Positions 59,063 through 64,000 of a stretch of DNA of 64,000 bases are shown here, one piece after another. A program made the position numbers and the translations under genes. Position 1 is the stretch's first letter, and each line of letters opens with the position of its first letter. The notes under the pieces are model-generated. The model was not told the DNA's origin and did not search any database. It was given only the letters and a program-made list of their open reading frames with translations. This DNA comes from Pseudocercospora fijiensis CIRAD86 (lineage: Eukaryota > Ascomycota > Dothideomycetes > Mycosphaerellales > Mycosphaerellaceae), in assembly GCF_000340215.1 (NCBI RefSeq), contig NW_006921539.1, positions 3,989,118 through 4,053,117 of the forward strand, written 5' to 3'.

Positions 59063-60642
59063 ATGAGCGACAGAACCAAAAGCGAGGCCGCGAAAAGCGA
59101 CGAGTGGTTTCAAGCGGAATCCTCGCCTGTCGAAGAGAAGGATGGAATGGAATCCTCGTCCCCGAATCACAAGCGACAGACGCCACAGCTTCCACGGGAG
59201 ATTCGAGCAGTAAAAGATGGCGTCCATTACCATCACAAGGGCCGAAACATCATCGTGGCTCTTGATGGCACGGGTGACCAGGTGTGTTTTGAAATTTTGA
59301 AGCACAAGAGCTCATTCTGATGCATCTTCAGTTCGATAGCGACAACAGCAACATCGTGCATCTGGTCAGCTGTCTCAAGAAATCCGATCCCTCGCAGGTC
59401 TCGTACTACCAATCCGGAATTGGAACATATGACGGAGGCGGACTTTCAAATGGCATGAATGCCGCAGTAGATATGGCCGTGGGCAGTGGACTTGGTGTTC
59501 ACATCCGAGATGCGTACAAGTACATCATGCAAACGTACCGGGAGGGCGACAAGATCTGTCTCTTTGGATTCTCGAGAGGAGCCTATACCGCACGATGCTT
59601 GGCCGGGATGATCCACAAAGTTGGACTTCTGCCCGCGCATAACGTCGCCCAGGTGCCGTTCGCATACAAATACTACAAAGACGACAGCGATGAGGGATGG
59701 AAGATGAGTGCGGACTTCAAAAAGACCTTCTCCATCAATGTCAACGTCTACTTTGTCGGCGTCTTCGACAGCGTGGCCAGTGTGGGTTTCATCCCGAGAA
59801 AACTGCCGCTGAGCAGCACGCCGACGAATGCAGCTGTCTACTTCCGCCACGCCATGGCGTTGGACGAACGACGAGCCAAATTCAAGCCTTGCCGATATCG
59901 AGTGCGAGATGGAATCGGTTCCAAAGCAGGATGGAAAGTCATGGCCGAGCAGAAAGATGCCGCGTCTGCCACCGACGTTCACGAAGTCTGGTTTACCGGC
60001 TGTCACGCAGACGTCGGCGGAGGCGCCGTGAAGAACGAGGTCAGACACAAACTCAGCCAAATCCCGCTGCGATGGATGATCCGCCAATGTTTCGAGTGCA
60101 ACACTGGGATCATCTTCAAAAGCCATCGACTTGCGGAGGAGGGCATTGACGTACATACCCTCTGGCCACTCTATACAAAGTTGCCAAACTCAGGCGAACT
60201 CCCTCCGCCCGACATGGTAGACAGACACAAAAAGGGCGAACTGAAACCCATCGAACGCCGCGCCTCCGTCCTCGAGCCGGTCGACAAGGACGATCCCATG
60301 GGCATGCACCACGTGAATCTGTACGACGACAAAGCGAAACGAACCCTCTCGCAAGACTGGATCCCCGAACAAATCGAAGATTACTTCGACGCGATTTCCG
60401 ACATCAACGATATGCTGAAGGTCGGGAGGAGTTGGTGGCTTCTCGAGTTCTGGCCGGTCAAAGTTCGGACTTGGAAGAATGACATGTGGGTTAAGAAGGT
60501 TACGGTCAATCGCGGGAGACATCGGTGTGCGCAGGAGGCCCGGCCGAATTTGCATTGGACCGTCGAGCAGAGGATGCATGTGCTTGGGTATCAGAATCAG
60601 GTCCGGACGGATGGGAAGTCGGTGTGGACGATTGTTGTCTGA
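59063..60642 (+). CDS. DUF2235 (Tle1-like) alpha/beta hydrolase, 2 exons
   Basis: Exons 59063-59281 and 59332-60642 join across a 50-nt phase-0 intron (GTGTGT...TCTTCAG), giving 509 residues. The joined motif LDGTGDQ|FDSDNSNIVHL is the DUF2235 signature. The nucleophile elbow GFSRGAYTAR puts Ser154 in place. Asp219 (VGVFDSVASVG) and His298 (GCHADVGGG) complete a plausible Ser-Asp-His triad. The family includes bacterial type VI phospholipase effectors (Tle1) and many uncharacterised fungal proteins, so lipid or other ester hydrolysis is likely but substrate is unknown. The first 50 residues are polar and disordered, without signal peptide. Length is normal for fungal members and all key residues are present. 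Confidence 0.88.
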
Positions 60643-61077
60643 GGAGATGAGATGGCCTTGGGAGTTGTGGAGGCTTGGTGGAGAATGTATACTTTTTTCT
60701 GCCATTTCATGCTGCTGATGCCCGGTGGCCTGACGGTCCTTGCTCAGTTCTTGTCTTGAGGATTGGCGCAGTCACTGAGACCGTTCTACGCATCGATCAG
60801 CGGAAAGCAGATCTGCTCAATGATGCTTCTTTTTCATCGAGTATCATAACTTCTGCGGATCGTCTCGGCTCATCACGTCCCCGACATCGGAGCTCTTTGC
60901 TTATGAATATATGCTCACGCTTATTACGCTCATCCTCTTCATGAAATTGACGCACATCCACAATAGCTTCTCCAGGAAGGATAAAAGACCTACGATCTAC
61001 GCGGATTCTTGATTAGCACAAGTCATTCCAGCAAGATCTCCCTACCATCCCAGCAGTGTCTCTTTTAACCCTCCATC
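60643..61077. other. Intergenic region
   Basis: Ordinary composition. It ends in a pyrimidine-rich leader (TCTCTTTTAACCCTCCATC) directly before the ATG of the next gene, typical of fungal promoters. No further gene is seen. Confidence 0.5.
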
Positions 61078-61982
61078 ATGTCTGCTAACGTGGTAAAAGC
61101 CCTAGAGAGATTCACAAGGTACCATCACCGTCCCTTCAGCGCAGAGACATGCTGATGACGAGCCGCGTGTAGCTGCGACGTTGCCGATGCCCTTATCAAA
61201 CTGAAGGTCCCTCACGGAGGCTTCCTCCCTGGTCTTACGATGTGGTCTCCAAAGCGGCAAGAAGGTGCCACCAAGATCATTGGCCCTGCGTATCCAGTAA
61301 AGTATGTGCGAAAGACCGACGACAACGAACCAAAACCGCAAGGTCACTATGTATGAGCATATCCGTCTCCATGCAGAAGACATGTGCTGAGGGAAGCTCC
61401 AGCTTGATTCCGTGCCGCAGGGTGCTGTTGTCTTCATCTCCGCGCCGCCGAAGATGATCAATGCGTGCTATGGGGGACTGATGAGTACGCGGGCGCAATA
61501 TGCCGGAGTTGCCGGAACAGTCATCGATGGGAGACTACGCGATCTCCAAGAACACCGAGATCTGGAATTTCCAGTACGTCCCCAGCTTTTACCGCACGCA
61601 TGTGTCCTTCACCCTGACTGTATACACCGCAGGTCTTCGCGCGCGACGTCGGCACGACGGCACCACAAGAAATCGCACGCGTGAGCGAGGTCAGTATATC
61701 GTGCTCCGCGATTCCGACTCATCTGATCTCGTGCAGGTAAACGCGCCCGTCCGTTTCAATGGTGAGGACCAAGACACCACGATCCATCCCGGCGACATTC
61801 TGATCGCGGATTTGAATGGCGTGGTGTGCTTACCGCGGGCCCTCGCCGAACAGGTTCTGGATCTCATGCCTTCGCAGGTCGAGGCTGATGAGAAGATGGC
61901 GGAAGATATCCGACAAGGCGCAACTTTTTCGGAAGCTGCGGAGAAGCATAGGGCTGATGTGAAGATGCCGAAGCTTGCGTGA
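61078..61982 (+). CDS. RraA-like / 4-hydroxy-4-methyl-2-oxoglutarate aldolase-family protein, 5 exons
   Basis: Exons 61078-61118, 61173-61350, 61403-61573, 61633-61689 and 61737-61982 give 230 residues, the usual fungal length. Introns are 54, 52, 59 and 47 nt. Each junction restores a family motif: LERFTS|CDVADALIKL, PQGHY|LDSVPQGAVVF, LEFP|VFARDVG, and VSE|VNAPVRF. Key features are GGLMSTRA (97-104) and GTVIDGRLRD, whose Arg119-Asp120 match the Arg/Asp pair of HMG aldolase that holds substrate and metal. PGDILIADLNGVVCLP follows near the C-terminus. The family covers aldol cleavage of HMG/CHA to pyruvate, oxaloacetate decarboxylation, and bacterial RNase E inhibitors. A cytosolic metal-dependent lyase is likely here. 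No damage is visible. Confidence 0.88.
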
Positions 61983-62121
61983 TGGTGAGGGATATTCGTA
62001 GGAAGCACGACATTAGAGGTGGTGTGCAGCCGGTCAGCAAAGCGCTCCTTCAACCGAATACGGATGCCAAGGTGTCGATTATGGTTAGCAAGCAGGCTCC
62101 ACACACCCCTGTCTTGCTGAG

Positions 62122-62143
62122 GGCGCTCTATACGTAGAGCGCC
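62122..62143. repeat. Perfect 9-bp hairpin at the edge of the distal RIP region
   Basis: GGCGCTCTA, loop TACG, TAGAGCGCC. It lies exactly where composition switches from normal to RIP-type, so it may be a transposon end or the remnant of one. Confidence 0.6.
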
Positions 62144-64000
62144 TGTCTCAAGGCCTAATAGGTTATCGTCGGTGCCGTAGAGGGTATAGTGCTATTGCCT
62201 CAGGTTGAGTAAGTAACTTTACGAGACCCGCATAGAATAAGAGTCTTGCTTATCGAGTCTACTATTGCTACGGTTATATAATAGTAGATAGTTCAAATAG
62301 CAGTCTAAATAATAAAGCCTTTAACGGTTAGTTTCTAAGTAAGTAAGAAGCCGTTACTATAGGAGCTATAGAAGGCTCTTTCTAGCTCAATTCTTTACCT
62401 ACTCCGGCTCTAACTAAGCGCGAGTTTAGCTAGAGTCCTTTATAGACGCCTAGTCGCTTCTAATAGTCGATTAAGCGTACTACAATACCTAAGCCTATCC
62501 GCTAAGCTATTGCCAACTTCCGTAGCTTTAATAATAGCGCTCTACCGATACCCCCGAGGGCTCCGTAATTAAGTTAAAGTACGAGGTAGGCTCGTTAGTA
62601 GAGCTAGTTGTAAGAGGCAGTTATAGCGGTTAATCTTAAAGACGACGATACGCTAATAACTAATATCGGCTAGAAGGGTTATATAGAAGCGTAGAAGCTC
62701 TACCTTATAAGGCATATAGTTACTAAAGAAGAATAGTATAGCAAGCCGCACTTCTAGGCGAAGGTTAGCAATACGTAGATAATAGAGACTCGTAAGAAGT
62801 ATAGTAACCTATAGAGGGTGTTCGATCGTATACTAAAGGATTATACCTAATACAAGCTCGACAACTAGATATATTCCGGCGGCGAGAATAAGGACGACTA
62901 CTTCTAAGCAATAGAAGAAGCTAAGCGAGTTATTAAAGAGCATGCTACTGCTAAGAAGCAAGCCGCTATCGACGTAGAAGCGGCTATTAAAGAGAGTATA
63001 GAGACAGAGCGTAGAAGGAAGAACTTAACGCAGCGTAAAAGTAGTAAACGTAGAGTATCTATATCTACTAGTACCGATAGTAGTAACACTAGTAACACTA
63101 AAGACTATAAGAAGTCCGCGGACGATATAACGGACGATAAGGACACTACTACTGCCGAGAGTATTGCTATTAAGCATGCTAGAAGACCGTTAGCAACTCC
63201 GGCTCCTACTACTACGGAGACAGCTTCTCCGGCTCCCTCTACTACCGCTAGTAAAACACTAAAGAACAGAGAGAAGAAGAAGGCGATAAAGGAGAAGAAG
63301 AAGAAGAAGATAACGGTTAAAGAGTCTATAGCGTTAATAGCTAGGGGTTATACTAAGAGGCAGAAGCGTACTAAGCATAGTAATAAGGAAGTCTCCGGCT
63401 TAAGGTCCGAGTTAGCTAAAGTTAAGGCACAGAATGCCGCTATACTAGCTGCTATTACTAATCTAGGGCACATATTCGCGCAGGCAAGGCTATAGGGTGT
63501 CTCCGCACCTTAGTATATGCCTTAGTAAGTGAATGCTGTATTTAGTAACGTAGAAATAGCTGAATTCGCGAGAGAGTTGGCTCCGGAGAGCTTCGAGTTT
63601 AAGGGATTTAAGCTATAAGTAGGGGTCTCCGTACTAATGTGCGGAGCTAGGGTAGACTTTCCTTTCTATAGTTATCGTATACTTATTTCTTAACCGATTT
63701 GCTCCAAATTTTAATATATTGTAGACCTAATAATAGTAAACAAGCGAATAAATAATTATATATAGATGCCGTATATATATAGTAGTGTAGGTAGAGGGTA
63801 AGGGTAATAAGAATTAAGCGTCGCTTATTTTAGCGGAGAACGCGGGGTTATAGGGTTAGGTCTTAGTATCCGGATTTAATGCAGAAGGAGGACGATAGGA
63901 GACATAGAGCCCGCTAGAGAGTAACGGCCGGAACAGATATAGGGGATATTTAGTAAGGAATTGTATATAGAAGACCTATGTCGGGTTCTCGGGCATACCG
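62144..64000 (+). mobile_element. RIP-mutated repeat of unknown class, running off the window
   Basis: It has the same CA/TG depletion and TAG/TAA-only interruption as the central block, so it is almost certainly a repeat. I found no match to elements A-F. No LTR pair or integrase can be seen in the visible part. 62144-62600 and 63620-64000 hold no followable frame. Confidence 0.6.
62600..63618 (+). pseudogene. Basic, coiled-coil protein remnant, possibly Myb/SANT-like, RIP-inactivated
   Basis: One plus-strand frame runs from about 62600 to TAA 63616-63618 with TAG/TAA stops only. The N-terminal part (RKKYSNL.RVFDRILKDYT, SGGENKDDYF) has the spacing of Myb/SANT-like DNA-binding domains found with fungal transposons. 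An acidic/basic Ser-Thr-rich linker, a KKKKK block (about 63296-63313) and a helix (SELAKVKAQNAAILAAITNL, about 63409-63468) follow. The C-terminal ending is FARELAPESFEFKGFKL. The assignment to Myb/SANT is tentative because key Trp codons would be among the mutated ones. Confidence 0.4.

Overview
The window is nuclear DNA of a filamentous ascomycete. The intact genes have short GT-AG introns of 47-72 nt, and the repeats carry very heavy repeat-induced point mutation (RIP). In about 5.7-57 kb and again from 62.1 kb to the end, CA and TG dinucleotides are almost absent. TA is in excess, CG is retained, and nearly every in-frame stop is TAG or TAA, as expected from C-to-T change at CpA on both strands. 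Style and gene content suit a Dothideomycete, but I cannot name a species.

Layout. (1) 1-5.7 kb is a gene island with a flavin amine oxidase of the fructosyl-amino-acid/saccharopine oxidase type (746-2105) and a four-exon carotenoid-oxygenase-family gene (3658-5484). (2) 5798-56383 is one nested block of transposons, resolved here from LTRs, terminal inverted repeats and target-site duplications (TSDs). Element A (Gypsy chromovirus, minus strand, 198-bp LTRs, TSD AAATC) is the host. Element B (same family, TSD TATAG, 10875-54305) sits in A. Three elements sit in B: C (12169-31564, plus strand, 279-bp LTRs), E (36557-46504, a hAT DNA transposon, 8-bp TSD GTATAGTC) and F (46611-53508, another Gypsy, minus strand, 346-bp LTRs, TSD CTCGA). 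Element D (A family, plus strand, TSD AGTAC, 23867-30991) sits in C. (3) 57-62 kb is a second gene island: a low-complexity single-pass membrane protein (minus), a DUF2235 hydrolase and a five-exon RraA/HMG-aldolase-like gene. (4) 62.1-64 kb is a further RIP-mutated repeat with the wreck of a basic protein that may be Myb/SANT-like.

The most unusual content is hAT element E. Besides a recognisable, intron-containing hAT transposase, it carries two separate RIP-damaged histone H3-like genes. One keeps an H3 tail in which the equivalents of K9, K14, K18, K23 and K27 line up one for one. Removing its predicted intron restores the Gly-Thr-Val-Ala-Leu-Arg core motif. Five predicted introns of E are filled with the same short GTAGCCGGC-type repeat. 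I know of no described transposon with this cargo, but I could not search for one. Element C is also unusual: it has a long unrecognised, probably spliced reading frame downstream of pol. Element F carries a convergent Cys-rich/coiled-coil frame and a tRNA-like relic.

Intact genes in the two islands look independent and do not form an obvious cluster. All transposon genes listed are inactivated by multiple stops.
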